Source: Streptomyces sp. NBC_00490
GTDB taxonomy: Bacteria > Actinomycetota > Actinomycetes > Streptomycetales > Streptomycetaceae
Length of the DNA: 64,000 bases
Assembly: GCF_036013645.1 (NCBI RefSeq)
Contig: NZ_CP107869.1
Coordinates: forward strand, 10,503,977 to 10,567,976
Reading direction: 5' to 3'
The notes beneath the pieces were generated by a model. The model was given only the letters and a program-made list of their open reading frames with translations, was not told the origin of the DNA and did no database searches. The translations under genes and the position numbers were made by a program. Shown one piece after another: positions 26,983 through 36,333 of the stretch (position 1 is the first letter of the stretch; the number at the start of each line of letters is the position of its first letter).

Positions 26983-29900
26983 CTACTCCTGCGCTCGCTC
27001 AAGGACCACAATCTCGCTTGTCATCCCCAAGATAGCGGTGCGGTCGTGCACATCAAGCGCGGAAACCGGCAACGGTGTGTAGGCCACTGCTATGGAACGT
27101 GCTGAAACCAGGTCCCATAGCCGCACCGTGCGGTCGAAGCTGGTGGTGACGGCGTGCGGGCGGCCGTCGATCTGCGCGACCACCACCGCGTTCACCGAGT
27201 CGGTGTGGCCGGTCAGGGTGGCGCGTTCGGTTCCCGCCTCCAAGTCCCACACCCGCACCGTGCGGTCGAAGCTGGCGGTGACGGCGTGCGGGCGGCCGTC
27301 GATCTGCACCACCACCACCGCGTACACCGGACCGGTGTGGCCGGTGAGGACGGCGCGTTCGGTTCCCGCCTCCACATCCCACACCCGCACCATGCCGTCG
27401 TCGCTCGTGGTGACGGCGTGCGGGCGGCCGTCGATCTGCGCCACCACCACCGCGTACACCGAGCCGGTGAGGGTGGCGCGTTCGGTCCCCGCCTCCACAT
27501 CCCACACCCGCACCGTGTCGTCGCTGCTGGCGGTGACGGCGTGGCTGCGGCCGCCGATCTGCGCCACCACCACCGCGTACACCGGACCGGTGTGGCCGGT
27601 CAGGGTGGCGCGTTCGGTTCCCGCCTCCAAGTCCCACACCCGCACCGTACGGTCCTTGCTGGCGCTGACAGCGTGCGGGCGGCCGTCGATCTGCGCCACC
27701 ACCACCGCGTACACCGAGTCGGTGTGGCCGGTCAGGGTGGCGCGTTCGGTTCCCGCCTCCACATCCCACACCCCCACCGTGTCGTCGCTGCTGGCGGTGA
27801 CGGCGTGCGGGCGGCCGTCGATCTGCACCACCACCCCGTTCACGGGTCCGGTGTGACCGGTCAGGGCGGCGTGTTCGGTTCCCGCCTCCACATCCCACAC
27901 CCGCACCGTGTCGTCGCTGCTGGCGGTGACGGCGTGCGGGCGGCCGTCGATCTGCGCGACCACCACCGCGTTCACCGAGTCGGTGTGGCCGGTCAGGGTG
28001 GCGTGTTCGGTTTCCACCTCCAAGTCCCACACCCGCACCGTGTCGTCGCTGCTGGCGGTGACGGCGTGCGGGCGGCCGTCGATCTGCGCGACCACCACCG
28101 CGTTCACCGAGTCGGTGTGGCCGGTCAGGGTGGCGTGTTCGGTTCCCGCCTCCAAGTCCCACACCCGCACCGTGCGGTCGTCGCTGGCGGTGACGGCGTG
28201 CGGGCGGCCGTCGATCTGCGCGACCACCACCGCGTTCACCGAGTCGGTGTGGCCGGTCAGGGTGGCGCGTTCGGTTCCCGCCTCCAAGTCCCACACCCGC
28301 ACCGTGCGGTCGTCGCTGGCGGTGACGGCGTGCGGGCGGCCGTCGATCTGCGCGACCACCACCGCGTTCACCGAGTCGGTGTGGCCGGTCAGGGTGGCGC
28401 GTTCGGTTCCCGCCTCCACATCCCACACCCGCACCGTGTCGTCGCTGCTGGTGGTGACGGCGTGGCTGCGGCCGCCGATCTGCGCCACCACCACCGCGTA
28501 CACCGGACCGGTGTGGCCGGTCAGGGTGGCGCGTTCGGTTCCCGCCTCCAAGTCCCACACCCGCACCGTACGGTCCTTGCTGGCGCTGACAGCGTGCGGG
28601 CGGCCGTCGATCTGCGCCACCACCACCGCGTACACCGAGTCGGTGTGGCCGGTCAGGGTGGCGCGTTCGGTTCCCGCCTCCACATCCCACACCCGCACCG
28701 TGTCGTCGCTGCTGGTGGTGACGGCGTGGCTGCGGCCGCCGATCTGCGCCACCACCACCGCGTACACCGGACCGGTGAGGGTGGCGCGTTCGGTTCCCGC
28801 CTCCAAGTCCCACACCCGCACCATGCCGTCGTCGCTCGTGGTGACGGCGTGCGGGCGGCCGTCGATCTGCGCCACCGCCATCGCGTACACCGAGCCGGTG
28901 AGGGTGGCGCGTTCGGTTCCCGCCTCCACATCCCACACCCGCATCGTGCCGTCTCTGCTGGTGGTGACGGCGTGCGGGCGGCCGTCGATCTGCACCACCA
29001 CCACCGCGTACACCGGTGCGGTATGGCCGGTGAGGGTGGCATGGTGTGCGGGGTTGACGAGGGTGCCGGTGGCCCAGCGTGGTGTCCAGGGGCGGCTTCG
29101 CGACAGGCAGGCGGCGAGGTGGCGTTGCTGGTAGCGGGCGGCGTCGATGGCGAGGATGTCACGGCGCTGGTTGAGGGTGAGGGTGATGTGGATGTTGGCG
29201 GAAGCGCGGTAGATGGCGGCGGCGAGGCGGGCGTCGGCCGTTTGCATGGCCGGAGTGTGCAGGGCGAACGCGTTCAGGAGGTGAGCGGGGTAAGCGTGGA
29301 CGAGGTACTCGGCGTCTCGTACGAAGTCGTTGAGGATGTCTCCTGCGGCGGCGTGGGTGGCGAGGTGGCGGGGGATGTAGGGGTGGGCCGCGGGCCAGTC
29401 GGTGAGGTTGGTTGCTGGGTCGGTGGGGACGAGGCGGGCGAGGGTGCGGGCGATGAGGGCATGGTCGTCGGCTTCGCGACCGGGGCGGCGCAGGTGTTCG
29501 GCCATGGTCTCGTGGAAGAGGCGGTAGGCAGATCCGTCAGGTGAGGAGGTTTCGGTGATGTAGGCGCCGGCGTGGGTGTGGAGCCAGTCGAGGTCGTCGT
29601 TGGAACACGACACGCCGGAGAGGGCTTCGGCGAGCGGTGCCCAGAGGGTGGACCAGGGCAGCCCGGCGCCCTGGGCGTAGGCGAGTGGGCGCAGGAGCCG
29701 TTCGGCTTTGGGACGCGCGGGGCCAAAGCGGTCGAGGTAGGCGGCGAATGCCTCCCCGGCGTCACTGGGCAGGCGTTCGTGCCAGCCGGGCTGGCCGGTG
29801 TCGATGTGGATCTGGCCGTGGACGAGAGCGCGCGCGGTCATCCGTGCTACCAGGAAGGACGAACCGGCGCGCCGGGCGATGCCTTCAGCGACGGTAGCTG

Positions 29901-31437
29901 CCAGATGGGGCCGGTCACGGTAGGGCGAGCGGGAGTGGGGGTCCTGGGCGTCTTCGAGGAGGGCCTGGGCGTAGACGGAGATGTCGCCTGTGGTGAGGTA
30001 GGGCGGCTTGTCGAGGTCGATGAGATGGACGGCGCGGCCGAGGGCACGGATTTGCGGGTGGCGTGTGCCGATCACGAGCCGCACGGCTGGCAGCACGGAC
30101 AGGGGCTGGAGGAGTTCACGGGCGACGCGCAGGCTCTCGCGGGCATCGCCGGCTGTGCCGGCCTCGTCCAGGGAGTCGACCACGACAGCCACCGGGTCGG
30201 TGCGGGTTCCCAGGACGGTGAGGATGTCGTCACGGCCAGCATCGGCGGACAGGCCCAGGGCCGCGGTGAGGTCGGCTATCAGATCCTCCAACGGCGCACG
30301 ACGCGCGTGCAGCACGATCACCGGCAGGGAGATAGGCCGTTGCGGACTGCCTCCGTTCGCCGATGATGCCTGGTGCGGCGCTGCGGGCGGGGGTCCTACA
30401 ACCGGGTGCGGGTGTGCGGGGTCGCAGTGCGTCAGCAGGCGTCCCAGCAGTGCCGACTTGCCGGAGCCGGGTTTCCCGGTGACGACGCGGGCCTTGCGGT
30501 CGTGCTCAGCGGCGGGCGTGGTGAGGAACGCCTCAAGTTCGTCCAGCGCGCGGGTCCGGCCGGTGAAGTAGTCGCCGTACTCGCCGGCATGCTCCAGGCC
30601 CTTGCTGCGCGGTCCGAAGAACCCCGCGTGCTGGTGGCGCAGTCGGGCCAGGGCGGCGAGGTCGATGCCGTCTTCGGGCAAGCCGGGGATGAAGGGGTGG
30701 CTGGGGAAGAAGGGGTCCTTGCCGTCGGTCTCGGACGTGGTCAGCCGGGCCTGCTGGAGCGGGCGGTGTTCGGCGAAGTAGGCGTTGATGCGGTCGGTGA
30801 CTTCTCGCACGCTCATGAACTGCTGGGTCGGACCGTGGCGGGGGTGGGTGAACGCATCGGTGAGGGCATCCACGAACGCGTTGTCCTTGGCGCGGTCTTT
30901 CGCCCGGGCAGCCGCCAGGTGCCACCGGTTGGCCGTGTCCCGGTGAAGGTGGGCGAGGTCCCCGGCCATCCGATTGATGTCCTGCGTGCCAGCCGCGGCG
31001 TAGCAGGTGTCCAGCATGACCAGCAGATGCCCGGCCCCGCTCATCACCAGCGGGCGTGCCAGGTCCTCGGCTGGCAGGGCCCGTGCTCGGCGGCCGGCCT
31101 GGCTGTCGGTGCACTGGAGGTAGTGACGGTCCTCGGCCCGGATGCCGTGGCCGGCGAAGTACATGACCACGATGTCCTGCGGGCCGAGCAGCGCCTCCTC
31201 CGCCCAGTTCTCGATGTCCTCGGCGAGCATGGCTCGCGTCGGGTTGCGGACGAGGCGGGGAAGCACGTGGGTGTAGCCCATGGGCTCCAGCAGTTCCCGT
31301 ACTCGTTTCGCGTCCCGCACCGCACCGGGCAGATCAGTGATCCTGGAGTCCTGGTAGGTCTCCACCCCGGCAGTGATCAGGAAACGGCGCCCGTCCTCCT
31401 GGCCCGGCTGGTGGGACGGCTGTGGTGCGGAGGCCAT
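26983..31437 (-). CDS. Caspase-like protease/STAND NTPase/WD40 protein
   Basis: 1484 residues; ATG 31437 lies just after the hydrolase stop and uses a CAGGAG site inside that gene. Residues 15-230 are a C14 caspase-like domain with the His-Cys dyad in YFAGHG (near 94) and MLDTCYA (near 144). A STAND-type P-loop follows (GKPGSGKSALL, near 318) with VAVVVDSLDE as Walker B. The helical region to about 795 leads into fifteen WD40 repeats of about 44 residues (consensus HAVTASSDDTVRVWDVEAGT). In this architecture the propeller is held to sense a trigger, the NTPase to assemble and the caspase to cleave targets, giving cell suicide or abortive infection. Probably intact. Confidence 0.88.
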   Translation of the reverse strand: MASAPQPSHQPGQEDGRRFLITAGVETYQDSRITDLPGAVRDAKRVRELLEPMGYTHVLPRLVRNPTRAMLAEDIENWAEEALLGPQDIVVMYFAGHGIRAEDRHYLQCTDSQAGRRARALPAEDLARPLVMSGAGHLLVMLDTCYAAAGTQDINRMAGDLAHLHRDTANRWHLAAARAKDRAKDNAFVDALTDAFTHPRHGPTQQFMSVREVTDRINAYFAEHRPLQQARLTTSETDGKDPFFPSHPFIPGLPEDGIDLAALARLRHQHAGFFGPRSKGLEHAGEYGDYFTGRTRALDELEAFLTTPAAEHDRKARVVTGKPGSGKSALLGRLLTHCDPAHPHPVVGPPPAAPHQASSANGGSPQRPISLPVIVLHARRAPLEDLIADLTAALGLSADAGRDDILTVLGTRTDPVAVVVDSLDEAGTAGDARESLRVARELLQPLSVLPAVRLVIGTRHPQIRALGRAVHLIDLDKPPYLTTGDISVYAQALLEDAQDPHSRSPYRDRPHLAATVAEGIARRAGSSFLVARMTARALVHGQIHIDTGQPGWHERLPSDAGEAFAAYLDRFGPARPKAERLLRPLAYAQGAGLPWSTLWAPLAEALSGVSCSNDDLDWLHTHAGAYITETSSPDGSAYRLFHETMAEHLRRPGREADDHALIARTLARLVPTDPATNLTDWPAAHPYIPRHLATHAAAGDILNDFVRDAEYLVHAYPAHLLNAFALHTPAMQTADARLAAAIYRASANIHITLTLNQRRDILAIDAARYQQRHLAACLSRSRPWTPRWATGTLVNPAHHATLTGHTAPVYAVVVVQIDGRPHAVTTSRDGTMRVWDVEAGTERATLTGSVYAMAVAQIDGRPHAVTTSDDGMVRVWDLEAGTERATLTGPVYAVVVAQIGGRSHAVTTSSDDTVRVWDVEAGTERATLTGHTDSVYAVVVAQIDGRPHAVSASKDRTVRVWDLEAGTERATLTGHTGPVYAVVVAQIGGRSHAVTTSSDDTVRVWDVEAGTERATLTGHTDSVNAVVVAQIDGRPHAVTASDDRTVRVWDLEAGTERATLTGHTDSVNAVVVAQIDGRPHAVTASDDRTVRVWDLEAGTEHATLTGHTDSVNAVVVAQIDGRPHAVTASSDDTVRVWDLEVETEHATLTGHTDSVNAVVVAQIDGRPHAVTASSDDTVRVWDVEAGTEHAALTGHTGPVNGVVVQIDGRPHAVTASSDDTVGVWDVEAGTERATLTGHTDSVYAVVVAQIDGRPHAVSASKDRTVRVWDLEAGTERATLTGHTGPVYAVVVAQIGGRSHAVTASSDDTVRVWDVEAGTERATLTGSVYAVVVAQIDGRPHAVTTSDDGMVRVWDVEAGTERAVLTGHTGPVYAVVVVQIDGRPHAVTASFDRTVRVWDLEAGTERATLTGHTDSVNAVVVAQIDGRPHAVTTSFDRTVRLWDLVSARSIAVAYTPLPVSALDVHDRTAILGMTSEIVVLERAQE
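27110..29050 (-). repeat. Fifteen near-identical 132-bp WD40-coding repeats
   Basis: Each unit encodes about 44 residues. Unit length varies slightly where the GHTxS linker is missing (units 2, 3 and 13). Adjacent units are often almost identical at DNA level, including silent positions, and blocks of units recur (units 4-5 match 11-12). This points to recent recombination within the array, so copy number is probably variable between strains. Confidence 0.9.
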
Positions 31438-31439
31438 CG

Positions 31440-32330
31440 CTACTCCTGCAGGCCAGCGGCGATCGCGGACGCGGTCTTCGGCGCCGTCAGATACCGCTGG
31501 AGATCATGCATCTGCACGCCGTTGGTGATCGTCCGGTCGGCCACTGCTCCGGCAGGCCCGGGCGCGAAGTGAGGTTCCAGGGTGTTCACGAGGGCGACGA
31601 TGTCGCCGGGATCAGCGATGTTCGTCCACCGCATCACACTCCCCGGCCACACCCCGCGGCCCTGGGCGGGCAGAGGGCTGAGGCGGCGGAAGATCACTGG
31701 CAGGCCCAGCGGCGAGCCCACCGTCACCAGGTCCGTCACCGGCCACTGCGGATGCTCGCACAACGCCTCGTACGCAACCACGGACCCCAGCGAATGCGCC
31801 ACCACCACCCTGGTGTCCGCGCTGATCTCCGCCGCTACCGCGGCGCGCGCCGCCTGCCAGACGGGTGGCTCGTCCAGGTAGCGGCGTACCTGCTTCAGCT
31901 CACCGATCAGCATGCGCTCCGTCACCGGCTTGAAAAACCGTGCCCCCGACAACGCGTCCAGGGCCGTCCGCACCCGCTGCGACAACAGCAGCCGCGACGC
32001 ACCGAACGCCACGGCACCGCGGGTGTCCTCCTCGTCGGCGGGAGGAACCTCGTCGTCGATCGCCGCGGCCTGCTGCCACCACGCGTCCAGCAGGTCCGCT
32101 TCCAGTCCTTCCTCGACATCGTGCTCATCCCAGGGCGGCAGCTCGTCGGACCGCGTACCCGACTCGACGAACACGTTCCCGTAAAATGCACACGCGACAT
32201 CGTCCGGCGCCAACCGAATCCCAGCGGCCAAGCGCACGCCGTCACGCAGCGCTGTCCCCAGCCGCAATGACAGCAACTCCGGCCCCTCGTACTGCTGGCC
32301 GATCCCATGGACAAGCACAATCCGCGCCAT
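31440..32330 (-). CDS. Alpha/beta-hydrolase paired with the caspase gene
   Basis: 296 residues; ATG 32330 chosen because the protein then starts MARIVLVHGIGQQYEG, the first strand and oxyanion loop of alpha/beta hydrolases. The nucleophile elbow VVAHSLGSVVAYE (Ser near 178) is clear. A late His in HFAPG or NGVQMHDL could complete the triad with an Asp in IADPGDIV. The stop lies 2 bp before the caspase-STAND start, with the ribosome site for that gene inside this one, so the two are a tight operon. Lipid or ester hydrolysis is inferred, perhaps as a second effector or maturation enzyme. Confidence 0.8.
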   Translation of the reverse strand: MARIVLVHGIGQQYEGPELLSLRLGTALRDGVRLAAGIRLAPDDVACAFYGNVFVESGTRSDELPPWDEHDVEEGLEADLLDAWWQQAAAIDDEVPPADEEDTRGAVAFGASRLLLSQRVRTALDALSGARFFKPVTERMLIGELKQVRRYLDEPPVWQAARAAVAAEISADTRVVVAHSLGSVVAYEALCEHPQWPVTDLVTVGSPLGLPVIFRRLSPLPAQGRGVWPGSVMRWTNIADPGDIVALVNTLEPHFAPGPAGAVADRTITNGVQMHDLQRYLTAPKTASAIAAGLQE

Positions 32331-32586
32331 CGCACCCACCCCCGAACGCGAACCCCGAGCCACACAGGCTAACGATGCGTTCACCCCATTGCAGGCAAAT
32401 GGACAGTCCACCGCCCTTCGACGAGCACGGGCCGCCGCGACATCGCGACCCGGCTGGCAGCCCTCGCCCCAGAGCCAGCGTGGGACCAGCGGGCCGGGTA
32501 AGGCCGGTTCCCATGCCGCGCCATCCACCGATTGACGCACCACCAATTTCCGGATCACGCCGAGCGGGCGATGCCTGGGGCGGCCG

Positions 32587-33411
32587 TCAGGTCCACCCTG
32601 CCGCGCGCATCATGCTCACCAACGCGCGCTCGGCGGCCTCCTCCTCGTCCTGGTCCACCTCCACGCTCTCCCAGCCTGCGGCGTACCGCAGCACGTTGGA
32701 CAGCGTCTCGCGGTCGGCAGCGCCACCCGGGCCCTCGAAGGGCGAGTGCAGGACCGTTGACAGCGCCTGCCGCACCCAGTTGGCGACGGTGGCCTCATCT
32801 CCCTTGGGCATCCACGGGTAGTAGGGCACTCGCCCAATTTCGCCCAGCGCCTCCGTGAGTGCTTCGAACTTCGGGCTGGGACGCGGGCCGGCCGCGTGGT
32901 CGAGTGCGGCGGTGAACTTGGCGAGCAGCGCGAGGTCCGCTTCGGCCACCTCAATGGAGGTCAGGTGCACCACGTTCCCTCCGTCGGGTCCGATCAGCAG
33001 CAGGACGTTGGGCGTGGGCGGGAGGATCTCATCCACCATCCCGTCCGCGAACTCCTCCGTCCCCTGGGGCAGCGCGTCGCGCACCCGGTAGTACGCCTCT
33101 TCGACGTCCTCGATCGGCGCGCCCGGGATCGGCACTCCTCCGCTGTCTCGGTAGCCCATCAGCTCCCCCGCATGGTCCAGGACCACGTCCATTCGGAGCC
33201 TCAGGAGCAGGTCGGCCAGTTCGTACAGGCCGGGCAGGGCGTCCTGGACGAGGGGCAACAGCAAGCGGGTGGGGGTGTGACACTGCTGGCCGTCAGCTCG
33301 GGTACGGTCGTTTGCCCGCAGCGCCGCGGTGTACCGCGCGCCGGTGGCCCGGCTCTGCTCACGGATCTCACGCGTGCGCTTCCGCGACTTCTGGGGTCGG
33401 CTTGTAGGCAT
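32587..33411 (-). CDS. Hypothetical protein
   Basis: 274 residues; ATG 33411 with CGGAGTC upstream. A basic N-terminus (SRPQKSRKRTREIREQSRA) precedes a helical domain (LLPLVQDALPGLYELADLLL). A strand-rich middle follows (PNVLLLIGPDGGNVVHLTSI), then an acidic C-terminal helix (EVDQDEEEAAERALVSMMRA). The basic start resembles N-termini of several unassigned Streptomyces proteins with predicted DNA contact. It is 256 bp upstream of the hydrolase-caspase operon on the same strand, but the gap suggests a separate unit. Confidence 0.6.
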   Translation of the reverse strand: MPTSRPQKSRKRTREIREQSRATGARYTAALRANDRTRADGQQCHTPTRLLLPLVQDALPGLYELADLLLRLRMDVVLDHAGELMGYRDSGGVPIPGAPIEDVEEAYYRVRDALPQGTEEFADGMVDEILPPTPNVLLLIGPDGGNVVHLTSIEVAEADLALLAKFTAALDHAAGPRPSPKFEALTEALGEIGRVPYYPWMPKGDEATVANWVRQALSTVLHSPFEGPGGAADRETLSNVLRYAAGWESVEVDQDEEEAAERALVSMMRAAGWT

Positions 33412-33777
33412 GTCTGACTCCGTATAGCGGCGCACCCCACGCGGACGCCGCCCTGAAGGCAGCCAGATTCGGATGCACGATGCGTCGAAGGACGGCTTGG
33501 CCTACTAACGAGGACTCCTGCGTGGCGGAAGACCTCTTCAGCGTCGGCGGTCGCGGCCGCCTGCCCCGGCAGCATACCGTCAACGGCTGCCGGGACAGAC
33601 CTTCAAGGTCAGCTCATCGCCCCTTTGACCCGCATCTCGAGCAGACCCCTAGACGTTGGCCAACACCTTCTCGACCCCGCGATTTGCACCGCCGTCTCCT
33701 CGTCGACGCTGCCAGCGGCCCGCAGCGTCGACGGCCTGGTTAGCCTCTTGATCGGTGATGAGCCCCGCGACGATCTC
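33412..33777. other. Intergenic stretch, nothing recognised
   Basis: About 365 bases between two minus-strand genes. A plus-strand frame from 33480 is Arg/Pro rich and unsupported. It contains the promoter region of the 274-residue gene. Confidence 0.4.
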
Positions 33778-35157
33778 CTAGGCGCTCAGCTGCAGGAAGT
33801 CCCGGACAGCACGGACGTGCCAGTGAGGAGCCAACTCGTCTCGCAGGTCATCGAGCGCGTCCGACGGACGGGAGGAGTTGAGGGTGGCGTTCTGTGTGAA
33901 GGCGTCCGTTGCAGCGGCGCAGGCGGCGTCCAGGTCACCCAGCCGGAGATGGGCGCGGGCGGTTCGGGTGAGGTAGAGGACGTGGTCGCGTGCGTATCCG
34001 TCGGCCGAGTACTGGACATGGCGCGCCTGCTCGAAGTGGGTCAGGGCCCGGCGGGAGTCGTCGAGATCGAGCGCGCAGGACCCGGCAAGCATCTCGATCT
34101 CGCCCGGGTTGAGCCAGTACGACCAGGAAGGGTCGTCGTCGTGGGGGCCGCGGGCGTATTCGGTCCGTGCGGCGTCCAGCTCCCGCCAGCATCCGGTGCG
34201 GTCGCCGGTCTTGGACAGAGCCCGGGCGGCACGGGCGTGGAGCATCGACTTCACGCGCGGGGTGGAGCGTCGCTCGGTGGCGTCCTGGGCGGTGCGGACC
34301 AGGGAGATGGCGTCTTGGGGGTTGCCCTCGGAGTAGACCTGGATCGCCATGAAGGCAAGGGTGTTGGCGCCGACCTGGGGGTCGCCGGCGCTCGCGGACG
34401 CGCGCAGCGAGGTGACGTAGAAGCGCTGGGCGCGGGCGTGACGCCCGGAGTCGAACTGGAGCCAGCCGCACATCCGGGCGGACTCGGCGAGCAGGGACAG
34501 CAGCCGGTGTTCGAGCGGCCCGTGCTGCCCGGTCTGCTGGGCGAGCCCCTCAAGGAGGTCGTACTCGGCGACGGCTGTCTGGCGAAGCCGGGCGCCACCG
34601 AGGACGTCGTCGAGGCGGCGCAGGTCGTCCAGGCGCTGCTCCAGGGTGTCCAGCAGGGCCCGGGTGAGGCGGGGGTTTGCGGGCGCGGTGCCGGCCGAGA
34701 CAGCGGGTAGGGCTTCGGTTGGTTCGGTGAGTGCGAGGCTCCAGCTCGTCGCCAGGCCGGTCAATGCGGCTCCGCTGGCGATGAGAAATGCCCGTCGGTC
34801 CTGCATGGAGCCTCCCCCGGTGGCAGCGGCTACTGCTGCCACGGTACCCGCCAGGGTCCAGGGGCTGTCGAGAACTGAACGGTCATCGGGGAAGGCGCGC
34901 AGCAGGAAATCCGGCCAGCCGAGCTCGGTGACGTCCTCGCGGGGGATGCCGTGGAGGCGGGCCATGGCGTATTGGGCGGGCATCTCGGGGGAGTTGACGC
35001 GGTTCTCCCAGCGGGAGACCTTCTGCCGGCTCTTGGCCATCCGGCCGTAGCCGAGGGCGCAGTGCACGTCGTCGAGGCGGTCGAGGTATCCCTCGCCGGT
35101 CAGCCCGAGTTCGGCGCGCAGAGCGGCCAGCGGATGAGGTAACAGCTGGTCGGACAT
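33778..35157 (-). CDS. HTH transcriptional regulator with TPR-like region, divergent from biosynthetic genes
   Basis: 459 residues; ATG 35157. Residues about 5-75 are an XRE-type helix-turn-helix region (LRAELGLTGEGYLDRLDDVH, GYGRMAKSRQKVSRWE). After a hydrophobic stretch (about 120-140, RRAFLIASGAALTGLAT) there is a long tetratricopeptide-like region with paired helices, such as ANTLAFMAIQVYSEGNPQDA and ALSKTGDRTGCWRELDAART. Such proteins are common Streptomyces cluster-linked regulators. It is transcribed away from the glycosyltransferase-carbamoyltransferase operon across a 186-bp gap, so control of that operon is likely. Confidence 0.75.
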   Translation of the reverse strand: MSDQLLPHPLAALRAELGLTGEGYLDRLDDVHCALGYGRMAKSRQKVSRWENRVNSPEMPAQYAMARLHGIPREDVTELGWPDFLLRAFPDDRSVLDSPWTLAGTVAAVAAATGGGSMQDRRAFLIASGAALTGLATSWSLALTEPTEALPAVSAGTAPANPRLTRALLDTLEQRLDDLRRLDDVLGGARLRQTAVAEYDLLEGLAQQTGQHGPLEHRLLSLLAESARMCGWLQFDSGRHARAQRFYVTSLRASASAGDPQVGANTLAFMAIQVYSEGNPQDAISLVRTAQDATERRSTPRVKSMLHARAARALSKTGDRTGCWRELDAARTEYARGPHDDDPSWSYWLNPGEIEMLAGSCALDLDDSRRALTHFEQARHVQYSADGYARDHVLYLTRTARAHLRLGDLDAACAAATDAFTQNATLNSSRPSDALDDLRDELAPHWHVRAVRDFLQLSA

Positions 35158-35343
35158 CGTGGGTTCCCCTCCACACGCACTCCCTGATGCCCCGTCACAG
35201 TAGCCAGTCGGGCACGTGCCGTGCAGAACTTCGGCGGACGGTCCGCAACACCTCCGCAACAGCCTTTTTCTTCCCGGTGGCGGGGTGCGGGCGGTGACAT
35301 GAACGGCAGACCCCCCTGATCTCCGAGCGAGGAGGGAGTGCCC
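35158..35343. promoter_or_regulatory. Divergent promoter region of the biosynthetic locus
   Basis: The 186-bp gap between the regulator and the glycosyltransferase must hold promoters in both directions. GAGGAGGGAG at 35328-35337 is the ribosome site of the glycosyltransferase. No operator could be defined by eye. Confidence 0.5.
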
Positions 35344-36333
35344 ATGTCCGATCCGAAACCGCCGCTGGTCTCCGTGGTCGTGAGCGCCCGTGGCAATACC
35401 CGGCACGTACGGGACCTGCTGGACGCCCTGGCCCAGCAGACGCTGCCGGGAGGGCTGTTGGAAGCGATCGTGGTGGACAACGACCTGCCCGGGCCCGTAC
35501 GGCCGATTGCGGACGCGGTCCGCGACGGCGGCTGGCCGTTTCCCGTGCGGGTGCTGTACGAGCCGACCCCCGGTCTGAGTGCCGGCCGCAACCGCGGGAT
35601 CTGCGCGGCCCGCGGCCAGTACGTCGCCATCACCGACCCCGACATCACCCCCGAACCCGGCTGGCTTGAGGCTCTCGTCACCGCGATCGAGGAAGAGAAG
35701 GTGTTCGCGGTCGGCGGCCGCACCCATGTCACCTATCCGGGCGGCCAGGCCACGGCGTTGACGAAGGCGCTGCGCGAGTGCCACGGCGCGGTGGACTGGC
35801 CCGAGGGACGGGAGCCGGCCGTGTGGCCGTACTGGGTCACCGGCTGCAACCTCCTCTTCCACCGCCGGACCGCTCTCGACATCGGCCTGTTCCGTACCGA
35901 TCTCGGGCGCCGCGGGCGGTGGATGGGCGACTGCGAGGACCTGGAGTTCATCGACCGGGCCCGCCAGGCCGGCCACCAGACCCTCATCGAGCCGGCCGCC
36001 GTCGCCTCCCACCCCGTGTACCGCCCGGAGACCACCCTCAAGTACTTCCTGCGCCAGGGCGCCGGGCACGGCGTGTGCGTCGCCCGGATGCACCTGAGCG
36101 TGATCGTTGAGCCCGCCGCGATCCAGGCCGGCCGCGACGCGGTGCACGCCGCCGTCATCAACCTCGCCGCCGGGTGGACGTTCCTGGACCGTGCCCGCGC
36201 CGTCGAAGGCGCCCGCGACCTCGCCCGGATCGGCGCCTACCACCTCGAACGCGGACGGCTGCGCCTGCTCAGCCGCCGCCCCATCGCCCTCTCCCAGCAC
36301 GCCCCGACAAAGGAGTCCCCCGCATGGACGTGA
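35344..36333 (+). CDS. Family 2 glycosyltransferase
   Basis: 329 residues; ATG 35344 with GAGGAGGGAG upstream. GT-A fold, family 2 signatures: VSVVVSARGNTRHVRDLLDAL at the start, VDNDLPGP, the substrate loop TPGLSAGRNRGI, and the metal-binding DPD of ITDPDITPEPGW (near 98). The acceptor-side acid is in WMGDCEDLEFIDRA. The C-terminus is helical with no membrane span. It is the first gene of a tightly packed operon, overlapping the next gene by 10 bp. It probably transfers a sugar to the pathway's small-molecule scaffold; donor and acceptor are unknown. Confidence 0.85.
   Translation: MSDPKPPLVSVVVSARGNTRHVRDLLDALAQQTLPGGLLEAIVVDNDLPGPVRPIADAVRDGGWPFPVRVLYEPTPGLSAGRNRGICAARGQYVAITDPDITPEPGWLEALVTAIEEEKVFAVGGRTHVTYPGGQATALTKALRECHGAVDWPEGREPAVWPYWVTGCNLLFHRRTALDIGLFRTDLGRRGRWMGDCEDLEFIDRARQAGHQTLIEPAAVASHPVYRPETTLKYFLRQGAGHGVCVARMHLSVIVEPAAIQAGRDAVHAAVINLAAGWTFLDRARAVEGARDLARIGAYHLERGRLRLLSRRPIALSQHAPTKESPAWT

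Noticed and set aside
27154..29544. A 796-codon plus-strand frame and a 627-codon minus-strand frame across the WD40 array
   Set aside because: Both are shadows of the tandem repeat in the caspase-STAND-WD40 gene; composition is His/Val/Gly or Arg/Gly monotony with no independent motif.
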